A DNA stretch of 22,735 nt, from positions 1 through 22,735 of the forward strand of contig PNMH01000063.1 in the NCBI GenBank assembly GCA_013823505.1. Reading direction: 5' to 3'. The position numbers were made by a program, and so were the translations under genes. This document shows positions 7,321-15,322 of this stretch, piece by piece (within the stretch, counting starts at the first letter, position 1; every line of letters begins with the position of its first letter). The stretch comes from Polaromonas sp. Lineage in GTDB: Bacteria > Pseudomonadota > Gammaproteobacteria > Burkholderiales > Burkholderiaceae. The notes under the pieces are model-generated. The model was not told the origin of the DNA. It saw only the letters and a program-made list of their open reading frames with translations, and searched no databases.

Positions 7321-9207
7321 ATGCGCAGCCTGTTTGGATCGCTCCACACGCCATCGAGCTTCAACCCGATGAGCCGCCGCCCGCCAGGGCGCAGCGCACG
7401 CGGCAGCGGTTTCTTCTGGTTCTGGATATGCCTGCTGGGCGGCGTGTTGCAAGCCGCTTCCATCGCCTGGCCGTTTGAGGGCTGGAGCCTGCCGGGCATG
7501 AACACCGGGCAGCCCAGTGGCTTCTGGCAAATCGTTTCCCTCTCGCTGCTGGTGCTCGCCTTGCAATACGCCACCCGTGTGGGGCAGGCGGCCTGGCGGG
7601 GTTGGGTGTTCTCCACCGCCTGGTTGTCCGGCACGTTTTGGTGGCTGTTCATCTCGTTGCACACCTTTGGTGGTCTGCCGGCCTGGCTGGCGGTGCTGGC
7701 GGTGGTGGCGCTCGCGGGTGCGCTCTCCATCTACTACGCCGTGGCCGTGGGTCTGCTGTGCAGCTGGGCGCCCGTTTCGCGCACGGCGCAGGCGCTGCTG
7801 TTTGCGTCGCTCTGGACCCTCGCCGAACTGGCACGCGGCCATTGGTTCACCGGCTTCCCCTGGGGCGCTGGTGGTTATGCGCAGGTCGACCTGATGGCGC
7901 CCTGGGCACCGCTGGTGGGCGTGTACGGCATGGGCTTTCTGGCTGCGATCCTGGCCTATACCGTGGCCTCCGTGGTCTCAGGTCTGTGGCGGCGCTTGAG
8001 CACATGGCTGGCTTCTCCGGTGAGCCGGCCCGTCAGCCGCACAGCCGCCGGCTCTCGCATGGCCGCACCGGGCGCGCGCGTGCAGGCCCGACTGGTGCCC
8101 GGCCTGACCGACGGCTGGTGGGGTCTGGTGCGCTCATTGATCCTGCTGTTGCTGGTGGGCGGTTTGCTGGTGAGCATGCTCGGCGGTGGCCAGGCCTGGC
8201 GCACGCTGGGGCAACGCGGTACCGCCAGCACCGGCGAGCTGCGGGTGTGGCTGCTGCAGGGCAACATTCCGCAAGACCAGAAGTTCGTGCCGGGCACGGG
8301 CATTGCACAGGCCCTGTCCTGGTACCCGCAGCAGATCGGTCTGGCGGTGGGTGCTGCGCGCGCCAACCCCGCCACCGGGCCACAGCTCGTGGTGGCACCC
8401 GAGACCGCCATTCCATTGCTGCCCAATCAGCTGGGCGCCGAGTTCTGGAGGCCGCTGCTCGGTGGCTTGGCTGAGCAGCCCGCCGCGGGCGTGAGTGCGC
8501 TGGTTGGCCTGCCTCTGGGCAGCCTGGAGCAGGGTTACACCAACTCGGTGTGGGGTCTGAGCCCCGAGACGGCCGCGAAGGAGCGTGCGCGGCTCGATGT
8601 GCCCGGCGCGCTGGGTGCCAGCATCTATCGCTACGACAAAAACCACCTGGTGCCGTTTGGTGAATTCATCCCGCCCTTGTTCCGCTGGTTCACCGATCTG
8701 TTGAACATCCCGTTGGGCGATTTCAACCGCGGCGGCCTGGCCCAGCCTTCATGGACCGTGGCGGGGCAGAGGGTCGCGCCCAACATCTGCTTTGAAGACC
8801 TCTTTGGCGAAGAGCTGGCCGCGTCGTTCACCCAAGCGGCCACCGCCCCCAGCGTGCTCATCAACCTGAGCAACATCGCGTGGTTCGGCGACTCGGTGGC
8901 CATCGACCAGCACCTGCAGATCTCGCGCTTGCGCGCCATTGAGCTGGGCCGACCCATGCTGCGCGCCACCAACACCGGCGCCACCGCCGTGATCGACCAC
9001 AACGGGGTGGTCACGCACCAGCTGGATCGGCTCACCCGCGGCCGGCTGGAGGCCACCGTTCAGGGGCGCAGCGGCATCACGCCTTATGCGCAATGGACCG
9101 CGCACTGGGGCCTCATGCCCATGTGGGTTGGCTGTCTGGTGCTGGTGCTCGTCATTGCTTCGCTGCGCGGCCTGGGCCGTCGCGGCGGTCGCACCCGCCG
9201 GCGCTGA
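7321..9207 (+). CDS. lnt: Apolipoprotein N-acyltransferase
   Basis: This inner-membrane enzyme adds the third acyl chain to the N-terminal cysteine of lipoproteins. Hydrophobic segments cluster in residues about 20-215 and 265-285, then a periplasmic nitrilase domain, then a last membrane segment (GLMPMWVGCLVLVLVIA). The catalytic triad is visible: Glu361 (VVAPETAIPLLP), Lys440 (RYDKNHLVPFGEFIP) and Cys490 (NICFEDLFGEE). At 628 residues it is about 115 longer than the E. coli enzyme. Much of the difference lies in an Arg/Ser/Ala-rich loop at about 222-262, before the last membrane helix ahead of the nitrilase domain. The start is uncertain: ATG 7321 and ATG 7369 (MSRRPPGRS) are both in frame, and neither has a clear Shine-Dalgarno. 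It follows corC by 25 bp. Confidence 0.95.
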   Translation: MRSLFGSLHTPSSFNPMSRRPPGRSARGSGFFWFWICLLGGVLQAASIAWPFEGWSLPGMNTGQPSGFWQIVSLSLLVLALQYATRVGQAAWRGWVFSTAWLSGTFWWLFISLHTFGGLPAWLAVLAVVALAGALSIYYAVAVGLLCSWAPVSRTAQALLFASLWTLAELARGHWFTGFPWGAGGYAQVDLMAPWAPLVGVYGMGFLAAILAYTVASVVSGLWRRLSTWLASPVSRPVSRTAAGSRMAAPGARVQARLVPGLTDGWWGLVRSLILLLLVGGLLVSMLGGGQAWRTLGQRGTASTGELRVWLLQGNIPQDQKFVPGTGIAQALSWYPQQIGLAVGAARANPATGPQLVVAPETAIPLLPNQLGAEFWRPLLGGLAEQPAAGVSALVGLPLGSLEQGYTNSVWGLSPETAAKERARLDVPGALGASIYRYDKNHLVPFGEFIPPLFRWFTDLLNIPLGDFNRGGLAQPSWTVAGQRVAPNICFEDLFGEELAASFTQAATAPSVLINLSNIAWFGDSVAIDQHLQISRLRAIELGRPMLRATNTGATAVIDHNGVVTHQLDRLTRGRLEATVQGRSGITPYAQWTAHWGLMPMWVGCLVLVLVIASLRGLGRRGGRTRRR

Positions 9208-9239
9208 GCGGGCGCCTCAGCGATTCGACAGGAATCGCT
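9202..9239 (+). terminator. Two overlapping hairpins at the end of lnt
   Basis: CGCTGAG (9202-9208, containing the lnt stop) pairs with CTCAGCG (9216-9222). AGCGATTC (9219-9226) pairs with GAATCGCT (9232-9239). The two stems share bases 9219-9222 and cannot form together. Neither is followed by a T-tract. They could be a Rho-dependent end, an RNA-stability element for lnt, or an attenuator ahead of the next gene. Confidence 0.4.
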
Positions 9240-9286
9240 CACAAGTCCATCAAACAGCGCTCAGGGCCGGTTGGTACAACTCAAGG

Positions 9287-9321
9287 TCCCCGACCCTGTT
9301 GGCGGGGAATCCTTGAGGGAG
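9287..9321 (+). promoter_or_regulatory. Leader hairpin and strong ribosome binding site of the 484-aa gene
   Basis: TCCCCG (9287-9292) and CGGGGA (9303-9308) form a 6-bp stem just upstream of the Shine-Dalgarno GAGGGAG (9315-9321). That site lies 6 bp before the ATG at 9328. This strong site decides the start; a TTG at 9271 in the same frame has none. Confidence 0.5.
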
Positions 9322-9327
9322 CTCTCC

Positions 9328-10782
9328 ATGGCGTCATCCATTCCGTTCGACCATCCCTCGCTGGTGCTGGGACACGTCGTCAACACCGACCTGCTCAGCC
9401 GACTGGAAAAAATCGCCAGCCTGCAGGCCAAGACCGATGCCGCGTTCGAGCGCATGAACTCGTTCATCGCCATGCGGCGCGGGCTGAGCATGACGATCAA
9501 CGAACTGGTCAGCCTCGGGGTGGACATCACCGAACTCAACACGCGCATCAAGGCCTTGAATCAGCACGTGAGCGACGCCGCGCGCGACTACATGACAGCG
9601 CGCATCACCAACGACACCGGCGTGCAGCAGCTGCGTGAAGAAGTGGCGGCCATTGAAAACGTGGCGGGTCTTGAAAGCCCGCTGGACTTCACCGGTGTTG
9701 CGGTCGAGCGCCTGCCGCTGGCATCGGACTCGATCAAGATCGATCTCCAGTACTTTTCGTACGGCAGCAACGACGACAGCAGCGCCACGGCGATTGCCAA
9801 CATCGAGGGTTTGATCCGGGAGTCAACTTCGTCGCTGGGCCCTGCAGGGCGCGACGTGCCCAAGACGGCTGCGGCGCAAGTGCATCAGCAGCTCAAGAAC
9901 CACAGCCTGGTCGGCACCATCGTGATCACGGCCAGCGCGACCCACCGTTCTTCGGCCATGTTGCAGCCGCTCACGCTGGATGTGGACAAGGCGGTGGAGG
10001 TTTGGAACAGCGTGCACAGCAAAGCCGGCGAGGGCATCAACACCGCCGATCTCTCCGCCATGATCCAGGCGTCTGAAGCCTTGGGGAGCGCAGCCGACGC
10101 CAACAGCCTCACCCTGCTGACTGGCGCCAACTACGGCTCCAGCTTCATCGGCATGGTGCACATGGTCAACAACGAGATGGCCGGCACCGGCCTGGGTGCC
10201 GATCAGGAAGAGGCGATGCAGGAGCAACTGCGCCTGGGGGGCTGGCTCAAGGCGGCCACCGGGGGCTTTGGTGTGGACGAATCGGTGCTGGACAACGTGC
10301 GCAAGCTGCTCAGCACGCAAAACGTGTCCACCCACGTCAACCTCATCGTGCTCGGCAGCGTGCCGTCGCTGGCGTCCTCTCGCTTGCGGATGGGCGTGTC
10401 GGCCTTGCTCGACGACCCCAAGCAGGCCAGCGCGGCAGGCCAGTCGGGCGAATCGCGCCAAACCGCGAGCTCCATGGCCGACACCTCGCTCAAGGGCGGC
10501 CAGCAGGTGGCCCTGCACAGTGGCCTGATGCAAGGCGTGATCCAGGGACTGGGCACCATCGACCACGGCAGCAACAAGGTGGTCGACCTCAACACCTTGA
10601 TGAACGCGTTCGACAACTACATCACCCAGGTCTCGGACGCCAAATCCGTCGGCATTCCGATCAGCTTCTTCTTCAAGAAGATCTCCAAGGCGCACATCGC
10701 GCGCCTGTGGCTCGACAAGTACTTCGCCATGGCCAAGACCAAGGGCGATCCGGCGGCGGCCAGGACCGCACCAGCGAAGTGA
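9328..10782 (+). CDS. Uncharacterised 484-residue cytosolic protein
   Basis: I do not recognise a named family. The protein has no cysteine, no signal peptide and no clear membrane helix. Residues 8-25 read HPSLVLGHVVNTDLLSRL, and residues 25-115 are helical with heptad-like spacing (EKIASLQAKTDAAFERMN and onward), suggesting a coiled coil or helical bundle. Residues 120-350 look mixed alpha/beta, with beta-like VGTIVITASATHRSS and VNLIVLGSVPSL. A flexible Ser/Gln/Ala-rich linker spans 365-390. The C-terminus carries a distinctive segment at 441-466 (VGIPISFFFKKISKAHIARL, then WLDKYF). I have a vague, unverified memory of similar proteins in scattered bacteria and fungi. It stands alone: 120 bp after lnt with its own leader and ribosome site, and 104 bp before glyQ. 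The frame and codon pattern are firmly coding; the function is unknown. Confidence 0.85.
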   Translation: MASSIPFDHPSLVLGHVVNTDLLSRLEKIASLQAKTDAAFERMNSFIAMRRGLSMTINELVSLGVDITELNTRIKALNQHVSDAARDYMTARITNDTGVQQLREEVAAIENVAGLESPLDFTGVAVERLPLASDSIKIDLQYFSYGSNDDSSATAIANIEGLIRESTSSLGPAGRDVPKTAAAQVHQQLKNHSLVGTIVITASATHRSSAMLQPLTLDVDKAVEVWNSVHSKAGEGINTADLSAMIQASEALGSAADANSLTLLTGANYGSSFIGMVHMVNNEMAGTGLGADQEEAMQEQLRLGGWLKAATGGFGVDESVLDNVRKLLSTQNVSTHVNLIVLGSVPSLASSRLRMGVSALLDDPKQASAAGQSGESRQTASSMADTSLKGGQQVALHSGLMQGVIQGLGTIDHGSNKVVDLNTLMNAFDNYITQVSDAKSVGIPISFFFKKISKAHIARLWLDKYFAMAKTKGDPAAARTAPAK

Positions 10783-10820
10783 CCGGGCACACCCGGCCGG
10801 GTGGGGCGCGCCCGTAAAAT
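10783..10820 (+). promoter_or_regulatory. glyQ promoter region with GC-rich palindromes
   Basis: TAAAAT (10815-10820) is a 5/6 match to a -10 box, 66 bp before the glyQ ATG. No good -35 is found at 16-18 bp. Directly upstream are a CCGGG-CACA-CCCGG hairpin (10783-10796), an overlapping 14-bp palindrome (10790-10803) and GGGCGCGCCC (10804-10813). The first may serve as terminator of the preceding gene; no T-tract follows. Confidence 0.4.
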
Positions 10821-10886
10821 CGGGGGTTTGCGCAGCCGTAGCCGGCTCGCCCCTTCTTCCTTCTGCGCGGCCTGCGCGCCAGCCCC

Positions 10887-11807
10887 ATGTTGACCTTCCA
10901 GCAAATCATCCTGACCTTGCAGTCCTACTGGGACAAGCAGGGCTGTGCCCTCCTCCAGCCGTACGACATGGAGGTGGGTGCCGGCACCAGCCACACCGCC
11001 ACGTTCTTGCGCGCACTCGGCCCCGAGCCCTGGAAAGCCGCCTACGTGCAGCCCAGCCGCCGCCCCAAGGACGGCCGCTACGGCGAGAACCCCAACCGCC
11101 TGCAGCACTACTACCAGTACCAGGTGGTCCTGAAGCCAGCACCCAGCAACATCCTGGAGCTCTACCTCGGCAGCCTGGAGGCGCTGGGCTTCGACCTCAA
11201 GAAGAACGACATCCGCTTCGTGGAAGACGACTGGGAAAACCCCACGCTGGGCGCCTGGGGCCTGGGCTGGGAGGTCTGGCTCAACGGCATGGAAGTCACG
11301 CAGTTCACCTACTTCCAGCAGGTCGGCGGCATCGACTGCAAGCCCATCACCGGCGAGATCACCTACGGCCTGGAGCGCCTGGCCATGTACCTGCAGGGCG
11401 TGGACAACGTCTACGACCTGGCGTGGACCCAACGTGCCGACGGCTCCAAGCTCAGCTATGGCGACGTGTACCTCCAGAACGAAAAGGAACAGTCCGCCTA
11501 CAACTTCGAGCACAGCGACGCCGACTTTTTGTTCACGGCGTTCACCGCACACGAGAAGCAGGCCAAACACCTCATGGAGCAGCAACTCGCGCTGCCGGCC
11601 TACGAGCAGGTGCTCAAGTGCGCGCACAGCTTCAACCTGCTGGACGCGCGCGGCGCCATCAGCGTGACCGAGCGCGCCGCTTACATCGGCCGCATCCGCA
11701 ACCTCGCGCGCGGCGTGGCCCAGAGCTACTACGAGAGCCGTGAGCGCCTGGGCTTCCCCATGGCGCCGCGCGAGTGGGTGGACCAGATGACGAAGAAGGC
11801 CGCGTGA
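10887..11807 (+). CDS. glyQ: Glycyl-tRNA synthetase alpha subunit
   Basis: This is the 306-residue alpha subunit of the bacterial (alphabeta)2 glycyl-tRNA synthetase, carrying the class II catalytic core that makes glycyl-adenylate and charges tRNA-Gly. Family signatures are intact: [60 protein letters not shown] and [15 protein letters not shown]. The start [19 protein letters not shown] is a few residues shorter than in E. coli, which I believe is usual for this family. It lies 21 bp upstream of glyS and heads an operon of essential and envelope genes running to 16216. No clear Shine-Dalgarno is seen before the ATG. Confidence 0.98.
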   Translation: MLTFQQIILTLQSYWDKQGCALLQPYDMEVGAGTSHTATFLRALGPEPWKAAYVQPSRRPKDGRYGENPNRLQHYYQYQVVLKPAPSNILELYLGSLEALGFDLKKNDIRFVEDDWENPTLGAWGLGWEVWLNGMEVTQFTYFQQVGGIDCKPITGEITYGLERLAMYLQGVDNVYDLAWTQRADGSKLSYGDVYLQNEKEQSAYNFEHSDADFLFTAFTAHEKQAKHLMEQQLALPAYEQVLKCAHSFNLLDARGAISVTERAAYIGRIRNLARGVAQSYYESRERLGFPMAPREWVDQMTKKAA

Positions 11808-11828
11808 GCGCCCGGAGAAAGCACAAGA

Positions 11829-13964
11829 ATGACCGCACAGAACCTGCTCGTTGAACTGTTTGTTGAAGAGCTGCCCCCGAAGGCCCTGAAAAAACTCGGC
11901 GACGCTTTCGCCACCGTGCTGGCCGACCAGCTCAAGGCCCAGGGCCTGGCCCCGGCCGACGCAGTGGTGACCGCGTTTGCCTCGCCGCGCCGCCTGGCCG
12001 CACACGTCACCGGCGTGTTGGCCCGCGCGGACGACAAAGCCGTGTCGCAAAAACTCATGCCGGTGAGCGTGGGCCTGGACGCCAGCGGCCAGCCCACGCC
12101 CGCGCTGCTCAAGCGCCTGGCGGCGCTCGGTGCCGATGCGTCGGCCGTGGCCGGCCTCAAGCGCGCACCCGACGGCAAGGCCGAGGCGCTGTTTTACGAG
12201 AGCGTGGCGCCCGGCGCCGCGCTGGCCGCAGGCTTGCAGAAGGCGCTGGACGAAGCGCTGGCCAAGCTACCGATCCCGAAGGTCATGAGCTACCAGCTGG
12301 AGACCGACTGCGAGCTGCCCGGCTGGACCAGCGTGAATTTCGTGCGGCCCGCGCACGGCCTGGTGGCCTTGCACGGCAGCGCCGTGGTGCCCGTGAAGGC
12401 GCTGGGGCTGACCTCGGGCAACACGACACACGGCCACCGCTTTGAAGCAACCGTCTCGCCCGTGGTGCTGAAAGACGCCGACAGCTACGCGTTGACGCTG
12501 GCGGGCGACGGCGCCGTCATCGCCTCGTTTGCCGAACGCAAGGCCGAGATTGCGCGTCAGCTGGCTGCCGCCGCAGCCCAGGTGGGTGGCGGTTGCAAGC
12601 CGATCGAAGACGACGCGCTGCTTGACGAAGTGACAGCGCTGGTCGAGCGGCCCAACGTGCTGATTTGTGAGTTCGAGCAGCAGTTCCTCGGCGTGCCGCA
12701 GGAATGCCTGATCCTCACCATGAAGGCCAACCAGAAATACTTCCCGCTGCTCAATGCGCAGGGCAAGCTCACCAACCAGTTCCTGGTAGTCAGCAACATC
12801 AGCCCGAGCGATGCGAGCGCGGTGATCGGCGGCAACGAGCGCGTGGTGCGCCCGCGCCTGGCCGACGCCAAGTTCTTCTTCGACCAGGACCGCAAGAAGA
12901 CGCTGGCCTCGCGGGTCGAGGGCCTGGGCAAGGTGGTCTATCACAACAAGCTGGGCACCCAGGGCGAGCGCACGGAGCGTGTGCGGGCGATTGCGCGTGC
13001 CATCGGTCAACAGCTCGGTGGCGATGTGCTGGCGAAGAGCGCCGACACCGCCGCGCAGCTCGCCAAGACCGACCTGCTCACCGACATGGTGGGCGAGTTC
13101 CCCGAGCTGCAGGGCATCATGGGTGGCTATTACGCGCGCCACGATGGCCTGACCGAAGACATCGCGTTGGCGATCGAAGACCACTACAAGCCCCGCTTTG
13201 CGGGTGACGAATTGCCGCGCAACATGGCGGGCGTGGTGGTGGCGCTGGCCGACAAGCTGGAGACGCTCGTCGGGATGTTCGGCATCGGCAATTTGCCGAC
13301 CGGCGACAAGGACCCATTTGCGCTGCGTCGGCACGCGTTGGGGGTGATCCGGATGCTGCTTGAGAAGGACCTGGGTGTTGACCTGCTGTCCTTGCTGGAA
13401 AAAGCCTACGACGCCTTTGGCGACAAACTGCCTGCCGCTCGGGCTGAACCTGTCGAAGCCCTCGCCAGTTTCATCTACGACCGCCTCGCCGGCAGCTTGC
13501 GCGAGCAGGGCAGCAGCGCGCAGGAAGTCGATGCCGTGCTAGCGTTGAAACCCCAGCGACTGGGCGACGTGCCCAAACGCCTTGCGGCCGTGCGCACCTT
13601 CGCTGCCCTGCCCGAAGCCCCCGCCCTCGCGGCCGCCAACAAACGCATCGGCAACATCCTCAAGAAATCCGAAGGGGATGTCGCTGCAGCGGTGAACGAA
13701 TCCGTGCTGGTCGAGCCAGCCGAGAAGAACCTGTTCGCCGCCATGCAAACGACCGTGCCCGCCGCGAACGCCAAGTTCGAAGCGGGGGACTACACCGCCA
13801 GTCTTCAAGCACTCGCCGCCCTGCGCGCCCCGGTCGACGCCTTCTTCGATGGTGTGATGGTCAACGCCGACGACCCGGCGCTCAAGGCCAACCGCCTGGG
13901 CCTGCTGCGCCAACTGCACGACGCCATGAACCGCGTGGCCGACCTCTCGCGCCTGGCCACCTGA
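11829..13964 (+). CDS. glyS: Glycyl-tRNA synthetase beta subunit
   Basis: This 711-residue protein is the tRNA-binding beta subunit that pairs with GlyQ. It opens with the family N-terminus LLVELFVEELPPKALKKL and contains SFAERKAEI, LTMKANQKYFPLL, the HD-like region around GYYARHDGL and EDHYKPRFAGDELP, and a C-terminal anticodon-binding part (AANKRIGNILKKSE, VMVNADDPALKANRLGLLRQ). Length is close to the usual ~690-710. Residues 536-545 (AARAEPVEAL) appear to be an in-frame insertion encoded by a dispersed Burkholderiales repeat, lying in a variable stretch between FGDKL and FIYDRLAGSLREQG. The gene is followed by gmhB after only 7 bp. Confidence 0.98.
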   Translation: MTAQNLLVELFVEELPPKALKKLGDAFATVLADQLKAQGLAPADAVVTAFASPRRLAAHVTGVLARADDKAVSQKLMPVSVGLDASGQPTPALLKRLAALGADASAVAGLKRAPDGKAEALFYESVAPGAALAAGLQKALDEALAKLPIPKVMSYQLETDCELPGWTSVNFVRPAHGLVALHGSAVVPVKALGLTSGNTTHGHRFEATVSPVVLKDADSYALTLAGDGAVIASFAERKAEIARQLAAAAAQVGGGCKPIEDDALLDEVTALVERPNVLICEFEQQFLGVPQECLILTMKANQKYFPLLNAQGKLTNQFLVVSNISPSDASAVIGGNERVVRPRLADAKFFFDQDRKKTLASRVEGLGKVVYHNKLGTQGERTERVRAIARAIGQQLGGDVLAKSADTAAQLAKTDLLTDMVGEFPELQGIMGGYYARHDGLTEDIALAIEDHYKPRFAGDELPRNMAGVVVALADKLETLVGMFGIGNLPTGDKDPFALRRHALGVIRMLLEKDLGVDLLSLLEKAYDAFGDKLPAARAEPVEALASFIYDRLAGSLREQGSSAQEVDAVLALKPQRLGDVPKRLAAVRTFAALPEAPALAAANKRIGNILKKSEGDVAAAVNESVLVEPAEKNLFAAMQTTVPAANAKFEAGDYTASLQALAALRAPVDAFFDGVMVNADDPALKANRLGLLRQLHDAMNRVADLSRLAT
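13436..13463. repeat. REP-like dispersed repeat copy inside glyS
   Basis: The core GGCTGAACCTGTCGAAGC, flanked to give GGGCT...AGCCC (13441-13461), matches the short inverted repeat family seen intergenically in many Comamonadaceae genomes (reverse strand: GCTTCGACAGGTTCAGCC). Here it is in frame and translated as AARAEPVEAL. The match is from memory of the family, not from a search. Confidence 0.65.
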
Positions 13965-13971
13965 GACCGCC

Positions 13972-14556
13972 ATGAAACTCCTCATCCTCGACCGCGACGG
14001 CACGCTCAACCGCAGCCGTGACGACTACGTCGCCTCGCCTGACGAGTGGGAGGCGCTGCCCGGTGCGCTCGAAGCGGTGGCGCGGCTCAACCAGGGGGGC
14101 TGGCGCGTGGTGCTGGCCACCAACCAGTCCGGCATCGGGCGTGGCCTGTTCGACATGGCGTCGCTCAACGCCATCCACGCCAAGATGCACCGCAAGCTCG
14201 CTGCTGCTGGCGCGCGGGTGGACGCGGTGTTCTTCTGCCCGCACGCGCCCGACGAAGGCTGCCCATGCCGCAAGCCTTTGCCCGGCCTGTTCACCCAGAT
14301 CGGTGAGCGTTTCGGCGTCTCGCTGGCCTCGGTGCCCGCGGCCGGCAACGCGCTGCGGCACGTGAGGGCCGCGGCCGCTGCGGGCTGCCCGGCCCACCTG
14401 CTGCTCACCGGCCAGTCCGAGCACTTGCGCGGCCGTGTCGGCCAGGGATCGAGCGCCGATCTCGCCGCGCTCGCGCCCGACCTGCCGCCCGGCACCCACA
14501 CCCACGACGACCTCGGCGCCTTTGCCGACTGGCTGCTCGCGCAGCCCACGACCTGA
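13972..14556 (+). CDS. gmhB: HAD-IIIA phosphatase, GmhB-like
   Basis: This 194-residue protein belongs to the D-glycero-D-manno-heptose 1,7-bisphosphate 7-phosphatase family of LPS inner-core heptose synthesis. The nucleophile motif is LDRDGTLN (Asp7, Asp9). The Thr/Ser motif is LATNQSGIGRG, and a short zinc loop reads CPHAPDEGCPCRKP (Cys89, His91, Cys97, Cys99). The last HAD motif, normally GD followed by a second acidic residue (for example VGDSLRDL), reads AAGNALRHV (residues 124-131). The metal-binding Asp is therefore Asn126 and the later Asp is His130, so activity may be reduced or changed. It sits between glyS (7 bp) and plsC (9 bp), as in other Burkholderiales, so the assignment by position is also strong. 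Confidence 0.88.
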   Translation: MKLLILDRDGTLNRSRDDYVASPDEWEALPGALEAVARLNQGGWRVVLATNQSGIGRGLFDMASLNAIHAKMHRKLAAAGARVDAVFFCPHAPDEGCPCRKPLPGLFTQIGERFGVSLASVPAAGNALRHVRAAAAAGCPAHLLLTGQSEHLRGRVGQGSSADLAALAPDLPPGTHTHDDLGAFADWLLAQPTT

Positions 14557-14565
14557 ACGGCATCC

Positions 14566-15315
14566 ATGTACCTCATCCATCTCCTGCGCTCGATCCTGCA
14601 CACCTTGTTCATGGTGGTGACGGTGATCCCCTGGGGGCTGGCGGTGCTGATCGCGGCGCCCTTCCTCAACAGCACGCAGATCTACTGGATGTGCGCCGGC
14701 TGGTTGAAGCTGGCGGTCAATGGCGGCACGTTCATCCTCGGCATCAAGAACGAGGTGATCGGCTTCGAGAACCTGCCGGTGGGCAGCACCGCGCCGGCGA
14801 TCCTGCTGGTCAAGCACCAGTCCACCTGGGAGACCTTCAGCATGCCTGCGCTCATGCCGCACCCACTGGCCTATGTGTTCAAGAAAGAACTGCTGTACGT
14901 GCCGTTCTTCGGCTGGGCCATGGGCCGCATGGACATGATCCACATCGACCGCAGCAAGCGCGCGCAGGCCTTCAACAAGGTGGTTGAGCAGGGCCAGCGC
15001 CTGCTCAACCAGGGCACCTGGGTGATCATGTTTCCCGAGGGCACGCGCATCCCGCGCGGCCAGAAAGGCACCTACAAGAGCGGCGGCACCCGCCTGGCGG
15101 TGGAGACCGGCGCGCCGGTGATCCCGATCGCCGTGACCTCGGCCAAATGCTGGCCGCGCAAGGCCTTCGTGAAGAAGCCGGGCACGGTGGAGTTTTCCAT
15201 TGGCAAACCGATTCCGAGCGCGGGCCGCCAGCCCGACGAGCTGATGCGCGAAGTCGAAGACTGGATCGAGGCCGAAATGCGCCGCCTCGACCCCACGGCC
15301 TACCCGCAGGGCTGA
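14566..15315 (+). CDS. plsC: 1-acyl-sn-glycerol-3-phosphate acyltransferase
   Basis: This 249-residue inner-membrane enzyme acylates lysophosphatidic acid to phosphatidic acid in phospholipid synthesis. N-terminal hydrophobic segments (about 8-33 and 40-60) anchor it. The catalytic motif is KHQSTWETF: His84 with Glu89, an H(X)4E variant of the usual H(X)4D that I believe is common in beta-proteobacterial members. The substrate motif FPEGTR is at 156-161, and later blocks GGTRLAVETGAPVIPIAV and GKPIPSAGR fit the family. It lies 9 bp after gmhB and 7 bp before the metallopeptidase gene, in the same operon. Confidence 0.95.
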   Translation: MYLIHLLRSILHTLFMVVTVIPWGLAVLIAAPFLNSTQIYWMCAGWLKLAVNGGTFILGIKNEVIGFENLPVGSTAPAILLVKHQSTWETFSMPALMPHPLAYVFKKELLYVPFFGWAMGRMDMIHIDRSKRAQAFNKVVEQGQRLLNQGTWVIMFPEGTRIPRGQKGTYKSGGTRLAVETGAPVIPIAVTSAKCWPRKAFVKKPGTVEFSIGKPIPSAGRQPDELMREVEDWIEAEMRRLDPTAYPQG

Positions 15316-15322
15316 AGCCGCC

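Noticed and set aside
9224..9232. TTCGACAGG shared with the repeat core found in glyS
   Set aside because: Only nine bases match and the flanks form a different hairpin (AGCGATTC/GAATCGCT), so a second repeat copy is not supported.
10617..12050. 477-codon minus-strand frame opposite glyQ
   Set aside because: GlyQ is a highly conserved full-length protein on the plus strand.
14830..14850. H(X)4E instead of H(X)4D in PlsC as a sign of inactivity
   Set aside because: Glu at this position appears to be usual in beta-proteobacterial PlsC, and the FPEGTR motif is intact.
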